Shown here piece by piece: positions 1 through 9,000 of a DNA stretch of 64,000 bases. Source of the DNA: Anaerolineae bacterium (lineage in GTDB: Bacteria > Chloroflexota > Anaerolineae > Aggregatilineales > Aggregatilineaceae); NCBI GenBank assembly GCA_018432315.1, contig JAHDLB010000030.1, positions 169,029-233,028 of the forward strand, in the 5' to 3' direction. Each line of letters begins with the position of its first letter. Within the stretch, counting starts at the first letter, position 1. Both the position numbers and the translations under genes were made by a program. Below the pieces are notes generated by a model. It was not told the origin of the DNA and ran no database searches. It saw nothing but the letters and a program-made list of their open reading frames with translations.

Positions 1-565
1 CACCCAGGCCCGCTTCGGGCGATACGGTCGCCTCGGGCATGGGCGCCGGGCTGGCGCCGACCTCGACCGCAAACGCGACCGTCGCCCGCGGAGCCCCCGC
101 ATCGCTCGCGGCCAGGACCATCCCCCAGGCGGGCGGATCATCCGTGACGCCGGGTGTGGGCGACGCCGTGCTGATCGGGCGCGGCTGGAGCGGCGCGGCT
201 TCGGCGCGAATGCCGCTTTCGACCAGCAGCGGCACGGCAATCGCGATGACGACCAGCATCGCCAACACCACGCTCACGCCCGGCAGCCAGTTCGGGGGCA
301 GCCCCCGCCGCGTCGGCGCGGCGCGCGCCGGGCCAATCTCCTCCCACACGTCCATCCACACGTGGCTGAGCTGGCCGGCGCTGGCCTGCCCGAAATGGGC
401 GAATTCGCGCTGCACGTCCGCCGCCAGCCGTTCTTCGCGGGCCAGCGCGGCGCGGCACGCCGGGCAGGTGCGCACGTGGTTGATCACCACTGCGCGCTGG
501 GCCGGGCGAAGCTGGTCGCTGACGTATCGGGTCAAAAGGTGAGTTACGTGACGGCGTCGCATCAT
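1..565 (-). CDS. zf-HC2 type anti-sigma factor (C-terminus beyond window)
   Basis: Partial gene; 188 codons are visible before the window edge. The cytoplasmic N-terminus carries the zinc-binding anti-sigma signature H-x3-C-x2-C (H30, C34, C37). A single membrane segment follows at about residues 94-116 (VSVVLAMLVVIAIAVPLL), then a Pro/Ala/Thr-rich extracytoplasmic part. This is the usual plan of ZAS anti-sigma factors, which hold an ECF sigma factor at the membrane until a signal releases it. It starts 30 nt after the stop of the ECF sigma gene, so cotranscription and partnership are likely. Two consecutive ATG codons (565 and 562) could start it. The sensory domain is not visible, so the signal cannot be guessed. 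Confidence 0.8.
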   Translation of the reverse strand, partial: MMRRRHVTHLLTRYVSDQLRPAQRAVVINHVRTCPACRAALAREERLAADVQREFAHFGQASAGQLSHVWMDVWEEIGPARAAPTRRGLPPNWLPGVSVVLAMLVVIAIAVPLLVESGIRAEAAPLQPRPISTASPTPGVTDDPPAWGMVLAASDAGAPRATVAFAVEVGASPAPMPEATVSPEAGLG

Positions 566-595
566 GTCATTCTCGAGTCACGTCCAGCACGGACG

Positions 596-1231
596 TCAAA
601 TACTCCACAGTTCTTCCAGGGCGGCGCGATCGGCGGCGCTCATCGCCTCGCGGAGTTGTTCGTGCGCCAGCCGGATGCGGCTCTCCGCGGTCTTTTGCGG
701 GCACCCGATGATCTCCGCCATTTCGCGATAGGTCAGCCCGTGCCCGTAGCGCAGCGCGACCGCCTCGCGCAGCCGCGGCGACAGCGTGTGCAGCGCCTGC
801 GCCAGCGATTCGCGCACGTCCTGCCACGCGGCCCGCGTTTCGGGCAGCTCGTCCACCGGCGCGGGCGGCTCGATCCCGATGTTCAACAGGCTGCTCAGCG
901 CCACCGTCGGCAGCCACTTGCGCCGCCGGGCGTTACGGCAGCGGCTGAGCGTGATCGTGTACAGCCACGTCCGGAAGGCGCCGCGCTGCGGATCATAGCG
1001 GTCCAGGTTCCGGAAGGCGTAGACCATCGACTCCTGCAGGACGTCTTCCGCGTCCTGTTCGACCAGCAGCACGCTGTACGCCAGCCGGTACAGGCTGGGT
1101 GCGTAGCGCTCGTACAGCGCCGCGAAGGCGGCCTGCTCGCCGCGCAGACTCCGCTCGATCAGCTCCGGCAGATCCGGATCGTTGGCGGTCCGTGCCCCGT
1201 TCGGGGAGTTTCGTGTGTTCATGTTGCTCAT
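596..1231 (-). CDS. ECF-type RNA polymerase sigma factor (sigma-70 family)
   Basis: 211 aa, normal for an ECF sigma factor. Region 2 spans about residues 33-105, with the core-binding/-10 recognition motif DAEDVLQES at 60-68 and RTWLYTI at 87-93. Region 4 spans about 155-205 (LREAVALRYGHGLTYREMAEIIG, helix-turn-helix for -35 recognition). There is no sigma 1.1 or region 3. ATG start, preceded by a G-rich GGGG stretch about 8 nt upstream. It is the penultimate gene of the long minus-strand glycan operon: 19 nt after the TIGR03663-like gene and 30 nt before its presumed anti-sigma factor. The position suggests the pair is made together with, and may regulate, the envelope genes; that link is inference. 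Confidence 0.93.
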   Translation of the reverse strand: MSNMNTRNSPNGARTANDPDLPELIERSLRGEQAAFAALYERYAPSLYRLAYSVLLVEQDAEDVLQESMVYAFRNLDRYDPQRGAFRTWLYTITLSRCRNARRRKWLPTVALSSLLNIGIEPPAPVDELPETRAAWQDVRESLAQALHTLSPRLREAVALRYGHGLTYREMAEIIGCPQKTAESRIRLAHEQLREAMSAADRAALEELWSI

Positions 1232-1250
1232 TTCTACACCCCGCCCCCCG

Positions 1251-3221
1251 CTAATCCTCAGTCACTTGCTGCACGCCATACACATCCTTGCGAACCCACA
1301 ACATCACCTGCTCGGATGGGACCGGCTTGAGGCGCGAATCGCCCCGGTACAGCCACATCAGCCCGTCGCGCCACGAGAGGCTGTCCGTCGCCCACATCCG
1401 GCGCAGGATCAGGTCTTTGCCCACGTAATCGGCGCCCATCGCCGGCTGAGGGACGGTCACCGGCATGACGACCGCCGCCGTGCTGACCTCGGACCCCACG
1501 CCGCGCACGAACACCGTGTTCGGGAAGCTGCGCAGCGCCCAGGCCAGCGCGCCATCCCCCGGCGCCTGGGCCGTCACGCCGATCAGGTGCGGCGTGCCTG
1601 TCGCGCGCAGGCTCATCTCCTGCAGCGTGTCGCGCAGCTCGTCCATATCGTGCGTCACCGGGTCCACGTACCACAGCTCGCGCGGGTCGTCGTAGGCTTT
1701 GAACGCCGCGCGCCCGCCCAGGCCGAAGCCGAACACCAGCAGGTAAGCCAGCGTGCCCAGCGCCAGCCCGCGCCACGCGGCGCGCGCGCCCCACAGGCTG
1801 CCCGCCAGGAAGAACAGCACGCCGTTGAGCAGCAGCACCAGCACGGTCACCAGCAGCCGCAGCTGGATATTCCCCAGGATGAACGCGAACACCGGCGCAC
1901 CCTGGATCGTCACCACGTCGCCCTGGGCCGAGTTGCGGCTGTAGACACCCTCCAGCAGCTTGCGCGCCAGCGCGCCCAGGTCGGTCACCTCGGCGGGCAG
2001 ATCGACCAGCAGGAATTTGCCGAGCAGCACCGCGCTCACGCCGATCGCCATCCACAGCGCACACGTCACCACGCCGTGCAGCGGGACGCTCCAGCCCGGC
2101 ACCTGCCACACCAGCCCGGCGCGCTCGGCCAGCCAGCCGACGATCGCCAGCCCGACGAGGATCGTGAGCGGCAGCGTCAGCCACAGCGCGTAAGCCGCGT
2201 CCGCGCCGGTGTACACCAGCGACCACACGACTCCAGCCAGCGCCCACCCGGCCAGCGCCCGCTCGAAGAACCCACCGACCCGCACGGCGCGATAGCTCGC
2301 CAGCAGCCCGGCCAGCATGATCCCCGGCTCGTAGCGCAGCGCGATCCACAGCGGGAAGGCCAGCGGCGCGCCTTCCAGCCGCGTCAGAAAGCCCTGGGCG
2401 CCGTTCCACACCAGATGCCCGATCGCCGTTACGCCGGACGGCAGCCAGAAAAACCCGGTCCCGATCACCAGGACGGCGAACCCGGCGGCCAGCGCCCCGT
2501 TCGCCCACGGCCACGCCCGCCACAGCTCGCGGATGGCGCGGCCCATGTCCGTCTCCGGATCGTCGTCGGTGATCCAGGCGAACCACACGCCGAAGGCCAG
2601 CGCGGCCAGCGCCAGCAGTCCCGCCGGCTCGACGAGCAGCGCCATCGTTGCGAAGGCCGCCGTCGCCGCCACCGCCCAGGCGGGCGCGCGCGTCTCCACG
2701 AAGCGCAGCACCAGCCACGGCCCGACCACCGCCAGCAGCATGGTCCACACCACCGGGCTGGACGTGCGCGCGGCGAGCAGCGCCACCGGCGAGATCGTCA
2801 GCAGCAGGCTGGTCACCAGCGACGGCAGCGGGTTCACGTAGCGCCGCCACAGCAGCGGCGACAGCGTGAGCAGGACGCCGCCCAGCGCCGCCGGGAAGCG
2901 GGCCGCGAAGTCCCCCTGCCCCAGGAAAGTGAAGCCGAACAGGTGCAGCGCCTGCGTCAGCGGGCTGCGCGCGACCAGAGTCTCGCCGGGCACGTCCAGG
3001 TCGATGGCGCGCAGCACGGCCAGCGCCTCGCGGGCTTCGGCGTCGTTCAGCGGGGCGTGATCGAGCTGCGCGAACCGCAGCGCCAGCGACGCCACCGCCA
3101 GCGCCACGTAGAGCGCGACTTCCAGCGTGATCCAGGCGTGGATCGCGGGAAGCGCCCGCTCCTCAGGGCCGGCGGCGTGGTCGTCCGCCGTGATCGGCAT
3201 GTCGTTAACGCTCGCGCTCAT
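1251..3221 (-). CDS. Multi-spanning GT-C membrane protein, TIGR03663/Agl23-like
   Basis: 656 aa, polytopic (around a dozen hydrophobic segments). The N-terminal acidic loop after the first membrane helix (LNDAEAREALAVLRA, about residues 58-72) is typical of GT-C glycosyltransferases that use polyprenyl-phosphate sugars (PMT/ArnT type). The overall plan matches proteins annotated TIGR03663 or 'flippase activity-associated Agl23', which sit beside DUF2298 genes in Chloroflexota and Archaea. Substrate unknown. It starts 15 nt after the stop of the upstream DUF2298 gene; the context reads GTG-ATG, and the ATG at 3221 is chosen (GTG at 3224 is the alternative). The soluble C-terminal part (from about residue 480) presumably lies outside the membrane. 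Family assignment is from pattern recognition, not a search. Confidence 0.75.
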   Translation of the reverse strand: MSASVNDMPITADDHAAGPEERALPAIHAWITLEVALYVALAVASLALRFAQLDHAPLNDAEAREALAVLRAIDLDVPGETLVARSPLTQALHLFGFTFLGQGDFAARFPAALGGVLLTLSPLLWRRYVNPLPSLVTSLLLTISPVALLAARTSSPVVWTMLLAVVGPWLVLRFVETRAPAWAVAATAAFATMALLVEPAGLLALAALAFGVWFAWITDDDPETDMGRAIRELWRAWPWANGALAAGFAVLVIGTGFFWLPSGVTAIGHLVWNGAQGFLTRLEGAPLAFPLWIALRYEPGIMLAGLLASYRAVRVGGFFERALAGWALAGVVWSLVYTGADAAYALWLTLPLTILVGLAIVGWLAERAGLVWQVPGWSVPLHGVVTCALWMAIGVSAVLLGKFLLVDLPAEVTDLGALARKLLEGVYSRNSAQGDVVTIQGAPVFAFILGNIQLRLLVTVLVLLLNGVLFFLAGSLWGARAAWRGLALGTLAYLLVFGFGLGGRAAFKAYDDPRELWYVDPVTHDMDELRDTLQEMSLRATGTPHLIGVTAQAPGDGALAWALRSFPNTVFVRGVGSEVSTAAVVMPVTVPQPAMGADYVGKDLILRRMWATDSLSWRDGLMWLYRGDSRLKPVPSEQVMLWVRKDVYGVQQVTED

Positions 3222-3236
3222 CACTCATCCTGTCGT

Positions 3237-6032
3237 TCAATTCGGCGCCACGCGGTACACGGCCACGCTGCCGCTCTCACACACCGGCTGCAGCACCTGG
3301 GCGAATTTCTCCAGCCCCATCGCGTATTCGCGCTGCAACCCCTCGTCCCCGCCGGCCAGCTCGTTGACCATCTGGCGCTCGGCGTAGCCCACGACGATAT
3401 AATTGATCCCGTAGCGGTCGATCAGGCTCCAGGCGCGGTCCCAGTCCTGCGTCGTGTAGATCTCCCCCACGTCGGTCGCCCGGTCGCGCGGTTGGCCGTT
3501 TTCCAGGCGATGGTCGGTCACGCGCGGGTAGGACTCGCCGCGCCACTGCCGCTCGTGGTTCTGCCAGCCGATCAGCGTCGGGATGCCGGTCAGCCCGCTG
3601 AACCGCGAGCGCTGCGGCTCGTAGGCCCCGCCCGGCGCTTCGAGCAGCACGGCGTCGCGCTCCGGCCCCAGGTCCAGCAGGCACTGGATCGCGGCGTACT
3701 CCTCGCTGTTGACCATCTGCGGCACCCCGTCCAGCGTCAGCGGCGGCAGTTCCGGGCAGATCTCGCCCGCGGTCGAATCGCAGGCCGCGATCTGTTTCTG
3801 GGTGCGCAGCCGCCCGGTATCGACCAGCGCCCGCCCCCGCATCGCCAGGACGGGATAGGCCATCCCCGCGACGAACAGCACGGCGACCACCGCGCCGAAC
3901 GCCACCCGGCCCGCCCGCACGCGCGCGGACAGCGGAGCCGGACTCGCCGCCCCGCGCCGGGACGTGCCCGCGACAGGCTGGCCGCCCGCCAGCACAGACC
4001 ACACCGCAAACGCGCTCGCCAGGCTGAAAACCAGCCAGCCCTGGTAGTATAACTTAAAAACGGTATTGATCCGCACCGCGAAATTGTCGCGCAGGTAGAC
4101 GAAGTCCGGCGCGAAGGTCAGCACGGCGCCCGCCCCGGCCAGCAGCAGCGCGAACCCGGTCGCCGGGCTGTAGGTGATCGCCCGCACCCAGACCACGCCA
4201 TCCTCGCGGATCTCGCGCTGCTCGACGTCGACCTCGGTCACCGAGCGAACTGCCGGGCGCGCGAACAGCCGCCCAACCACCAGGTAGATCATGACCAGCA
4301 GCGCGAGTTCGCTCGGCAGGCCGGACAGCCGCCGAGCCAGCACGTCCGGCACGATCTCGCCCAGCCCGCCGGAGCCATTCACCACGGCGTAGACCGCGCC
4401 GCGCACGTCGTCCCGGCCCCAGACCGACACGCCGAGCGCCGCCGTCACCACGATCGCGGCGCAGGCGGCGAACGTCAGCCCCAGCAGGCCCGCCTGCCAG
4501 TGAAAGCTCCGCCCGGCGCGGCGCATCTCGACGATCAGGAAGACGAGCAGGATGACCAGGAACGTCCCGAACTGCAGGAAGAACTGCTGCCACTGCGTCG
4601 GGTAGATCACGTTGGGCAGCACGCCGCCCGCCTGCGACGTGAAGCTGATCAGCCACGGCAGGTAGAAGACCAGCGTCAGCCCGCCCACGATCGCCGCAAA
4701 ACGGACGATCCCGATCAGGTCGTCGCGGTTCAAGGTCCCGGTGCCGCTGCGCACCAACCGCCGCAGCGCCTCCGCGCCGACCAGCAGCGGCAGGTAGATC
4801 GCGTCCCACGAGTTCATGAACACCATGCCGCCGACCCAGATCGCGTACAGCGGGTACTCGTAGCGGGCCAGCGCGCGCCCGCCGAGCACGAGATTGAGCG
4901 CCAGCCCCAGCGCCAGCACGGCGAACGGCAGCGCCAGCACGTGCGGGTGAATATCGGACAGCACGAAACTGAAACTCGGAACTTCGGTGATCGGCTGGAC
5001 GCCGATCGGGTCGCCGTTCAGGTCCCGGTCGTGCACGACGCGGCTGTACCGCCAGCCCAGGTCCCAGAAGCCCCACTCGTCCAGCGGCACCCGGTCGTCG
5101 TCCCAGTTGGGGACCGAATCGCCGTCGGTATCAACCGGGACGTCGATCAGCGCGCCGTTCTCGTCCATCACCGGCACCGTCCCGGCGCGACGTTCCACGT
5201 CCCAGAAATCGAAATAGGCCGCGTTCACCAGCCCCGGCGTATACCCGCGATAGGGGAACTCGACCAGCGCCGTGCCCAGGTTGCCCATCAGCGCCAGGAA
5301 GCACAGCCCCAGGGCGCCCGCCGCCAGCGCCGCCCGGACGCTCCCCGCGCGGAAGCGCCCCGCCGGGCCGCGTGACCGCACCATGTTGTACACCACGCCC
5401 AGCGCGCCGGTGCCGGTCAGCGCGAACGTCATGGCGATGGTGATGTTGAAGGCCACGCCGCTGCTCACGCCGCTCAAGTCGGCCAGCATGGCGGCGATCA
5501 CGTAGCCGAAATAGTAGTAGCTGATCGCGTAGCCGCTCAGCCACGGGTCGCGCGGCGGAAACACCTCGCTGCTGCGGATGCCGTTGAGGAACATGATCTC
5601 CATCGGCTTTTCGGTACTTTGCATCTCCGGGTTGTGAGCGCGATACGCCGCCCAGCCGAACAGCAGCAGCAGGAACAGCGCCTCGGTGATGACGATCAGC
5701 CACAGGTTCTCGCGCGCCCAGGCGCGCACCGGCGGGCGGTCATCCCAGCGGAAGAACGCCACCAGCCCCACCGCCAGCACGGCGATCCAGGCGAAGACCA
5801 TGCCGCCCGGCGTGTTGTGCAGCAGGCCCAGACTCGCCAGGAACCAGAAGACGAACCCGGTCAGCATGACGCCCGCCGCCCGCGCCAGCGTGTAACCGCG
5901 ATCGGGCAGGCCGCCCAGGACGCGATACACCAGCGGCCACGCCGCCGCGCCGGCCAGCGTGACCAGCAGCCACCAGCTCAGCACGTTGCCGCCTTCGCGG
6001 CCCAACCAGTCCACAACCAACGACCAATCCAT
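3237..6032 (-). CDS. DUF2298 (Chlor_Arch_YYY) multi-spanning membrane protein
   Basis: 931 aa, polytopic. Residues 142-178 carry the family's most recognisable block: EKPMEIMFLNGI, then FPPRDPWLSG and YYYFGYV. DUF2298 proteins are very hydrophobic, restricted mainly to Chloroflexota and Archaea, and are thought to be GT-C-like glycosyltransferases or their partners; no reaction is proven. The C-terminal soluble part contains RFSGLTGIPTLIGWQNHERQWRG (split here as RFSGLTGIPTLIGW + NHERQWRG), and a near-identical arrangement recurs in the neighbouring fusion protein. An acidic repeat-like loop, DTDGDSVPNWDDD (301-313), interrupts a non-membrane segment and resembles a thrombospondin type-3 calcium loop. 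ATG start; 21 nt after the fusion gene and 15 nt before the GT-C gene. Confidence 0.85.
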   Translation of the reverse strand: MDWSLVVDWLGREGGNVLSWWLLVTLAGAAAWPLVYRVLGGLPDRGYTLARAAGVMLTGFVFWFLASLGLLHNTPGGMVFAWIAVLAVGLVAFFRWDDRPPVRAWARENLWLIVITEALFLLLLFGWAAYRAHNPEMQSTEKPMEIMFLNGIRSSEVFPPRDPWLSGYAISYYYFGYVIAAMLADLSGVSSGVAFNITIAMTFALTGTGALGVVYNMVRSRGPAGRFRAGSVRAALAAGALGLCFLALMGNLGTALVEFPYRGYTPGLVNAAYFDFWDVERRAGTVPVMDENGALIDVPVDTDGDSVPNWDDDRVPLDEWGFWDLGWRYSRVVHDRDLNGDPIGVQPITEVPSFSFVLSDIHPHVLALPFAVLALGLALNLVLGGRALARYEYPLYAIWVGGMVFMNSWDAIYLPLLVGAEALRRLVRSGTGTLNRDDLIGIVRFAAIVGGLTLVFYLPWLISFTSQAGGVLPNVIYPTQWQQFFLQFGTFLVILLVFLIVEMRRAGRSFHWQAGLLGLTFAACAAIVVTAALGVSVWGRDDVRGAVYAVVNGSGGLGEIVPDVLARRLSGLPSELALLVMIYLVVGRLFARPAVRSVTEVDVEQREIREDGVVWVRAITYSPATGFALLLAGAGAVLTFAPDFVYLRDNFAVRINTVFKLYYQGWLVFSLASAFAVWSVLAGGQPVAGTSRRGAASPAPLSARVRAGRVAFGAVVAVLFVAGMAYPVLAMRGRALVDTGRLRTQKQIAACDSTAGEICPELPPLTLDGVPQMVNSEEYAAIQCLLDLGPERDAVLLEAPGGAYEPQRSRFSGLTGIPTLIGWQNHERQWRGESYPRVTDHRLENGQPRDRATDVGEIYTTQDWDRAWSLIDRYGINYIVVGYAERQMVNELAGGDEGLQREYAMGLEKFAQVLQPVCESGSVAVYRVAPN

Positions 6033-6053
6033 CAGCGCCTATCCGCCGTCCAG

Positions 6054-9000
6054 TCAGCCATCCGCGCGCGCGGAGGCCGCCTCAGTCGCCGCGCCGGGGA
6101 CGACCCGGTAAACCCGATCCATATACACGCTCTCCGCCGGACATGCCTCAATGTCGCCGGCGCTCGTGTCCAGGCACACCGGCGCCTCGTAGACCACCTC
6201 CAGCAGCCCGCGCCCGACCATCGTCTCGAATTTCGCCAACCCCGCCGCGTGCCCGGCGGACAGCTTGCCGGTGTCCGGGTTCAACTCAATGTCGTCGTAG
6301 AAAACGCGCTCCAGAATGCCCACGACGATATATTCGATGTCGTAATGCCGGATCAGCCCCAGCACCGCCTCGATCCCAGCCTCGCCGTCGAGCGCGTAAA
6401 ACGCCGCCGAGTTATTCTCGCGCGTCTGCACCAGCACGTCCATATTCGGCAGCGTGTGCTGCTGGCGCTGGTGGAACGTCCAGCCCAGCATGGTCGGCAG
6501 GCCGGTGTAAATGCTGATCCGCCCGCCCCAATGGTATTCCGACGGGTAGAGGTGCGCCTCCATCACCACCGGCGTGCCTTCGACGTTGTCCTGCAGCCAG
6601 CGGATCAGGTGGTAATCGCTCTCCAGGCTGAACCACACGCCATGCTCGCCGTGGATCGCGTGTTTCATGTAGGCCATGCCGTCCAGCGTGCGCGGCGTCT
6701 CGTCCCTGTTGAAGCGATCGAGAAAGCGCGCCTGCGTCGCCAGCAGCGGGTACAGCAGCGCCGCCGCCACCAGGATCATCAGCCCGGTCTGCCACGCGAT
6801 CCGCACGCCGACCTTCCATTGGCCCGCCGTGCGCAGCATCCACGCCAGCGCCACGCCGCCCACCACGCTCAGCAGGAACCACACCTGCAGGTAGAACTTG
6901 AACACCGTGTTCTGCCGCCCGATGTCGCCATCCAGCACGACGACCTCGACGCCGATCGTGATCGCCAGCGCCAGCACGATCAGCGCGTAGACCGCCCGCA
7001 GCAGCGCGTTCTGGCGCGGCAGGAAGAACAGCAGCGCCGCCCAGGCGATCAGCGGCACGGCCACCTGCGCCGCCGGGACCTCGCGCACGCCGTAGACGAT
7101 CGACCCGGCGAGGACGATCGCCATCCCGCCCAGCACCACCAGCACCGGCACGGCCAGCCCCTGGAGCTGCCGCACGGCGGTGTACCGCAGCCAGCGCGCC
7201 GACTGCCACACCAGGAACGACACTGCGATGAACAGGAACAGCCCGTGCACGTACAGGTAGACCCACAGCGGCGTGGCCTGGCCTTCCCACGGTTTGACCG
7301 AGTTGTACGCCGTGGCGAAATAGGCAGTGAACGGCAGCGCGACGACGAACGTCAGCCCCACGAACAGGACGACGCGCCCGGTCCAGTCCACCAGCAGCCG
7401 CCGGTCGATGCCCGCCCGCAGCGCGATCAACAGCGCGACGTAGATCATCCCCACCAGCGCCAGCGCGCCCAGGACCCACAGCACGATGCTGCCCGCCGTC
7501 AGCGACGGATCGATCAGTTCTTCGCCCAGGCGCAGCCCGCGCCGCGTCTGCTGGTCGGCCTGCATCTGCTGCAGCAGGTAGAAGGCGATCCGCGCACCCA
7601 CCGCCAGCGGGACCACGCCCACCAGCACCCACCACTCGCGGGCGCGACTGGGCCGCAGCAGGTCCCACAGCCGGTCCGCCAGGGGCGACGCGCGGCGCTC
7701 GCCCGGCGCACGGACCGCGCCGAGCCACGCGACGTACGTCAGGCCGGCAGCGCCCAGCAGCAGGTACGTGATCCAGTCCCAGGAATTGGTCGGGCGCAGC
7801 AGACCCACCGCCAGCGCGCCGATCCCCAGCGCCAGCCCGGCTTCCCACCACGTCCTCAGCCGCCGCCCCGCCCCCAGGATCTCGGCCAACAGCCACGCCA
7901 GCGCCAGCAGCGTGACCGGCATGGCGATCAAGTGGGCGTGCAGGTCGCCGTAGAGGAAGGTGAAATAAGGCATTTCGAGAATGGCGCCGCCCCCGGCATT
8001 GTTCGGCAGCTCGGCCAGAATCCGCGTGGGCGCCCAATACCAGCGGTGCGTCGCCATCGGTAGCTGCTTGCCGCCCAGCACGTCGCCCAGCCCCGCGACG
8101 AACGCGCTTACCTGCCGGCGCAGGTTGCCCAGCTCGTATTCCCACAGCCGGACCAGCGGCGGGTGGTTGATGTAGCTCTCGATGTAAGCGTCGGTGCGCT
8201 CCTGGGCCTCGCGCACCAGCTCGAACGTCTCCAGGTCGGTCGGCGCGTAGCCGTGCTCGTCGCGGAAATCCTCCACCGCCTCGGCGTAGAACCGGTCGTA
8301 GATCTCGGTGCGCCGCGGCTCGATCTCCTGCTGCCGCACCTGCGAAAACAGCGGCGGCTTGGTATAGCGCGGCGCGCCATTCTCGCCGGGCATGGCCGCG
8401 ACGTTGGTCACGATCACGTGCACGGTGCCCAGGTTGCCCAGCACCATCGCCAGCACCAGCGCGGCCAGCCCCGCCAGCCAGGGGTTCCCCTTCGGCGCGC
8501 GCGGCTCGCCGCGAACGACCGGCGCAAGTAGCTCGGCTGCGATCGCGACGGGCTGCGTGTCACCATCCGCTGCCGGCTCGCCCGTTTCGGGCGCCGGGAG
8601 GAACTCGTCGCGCCGTTCGGGGCGCGGCACGACATCGACGCCGTCCCGCCGCGCCGCCACCCAGTTGTAAGCGATGCTGAACACAGCGGTGCCGGTCATG
8701 GCGTAGAGCGCGGGGATGATCAGGTTGTACGCCACCGACGGCTGAATCCCCAGCAGCTTCACCGGCGCGCCGACGATCACGTACCCGAAATAGTAGTAGT
8801 TCATGTAGCCGCCGGCATACCACGGATCGATCGGCGGGAAGATCGTGCTGCGCAGCACCGCGTTGAAATAGGCGAAATCCATCGGCTTTTCGCCGCCGAA
8901 GGCGTTGTGCCACAGGTCCGGATTGCCCAGCCGCACCCACAGGAAGAAGGCGAACAGCAGCGCCGCCAGCCCTTCGAGCGCCAGCATATAGCGCCAGCCG

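Noticed and set aside
1182..4052. 956-codon open frame on the plus strand
   Set aside because: Antisense to two well-supported membrane genes; composition is rich in His/Gln/Arg/Pro repeats with no domains, as expected of a GC-driven shadow.
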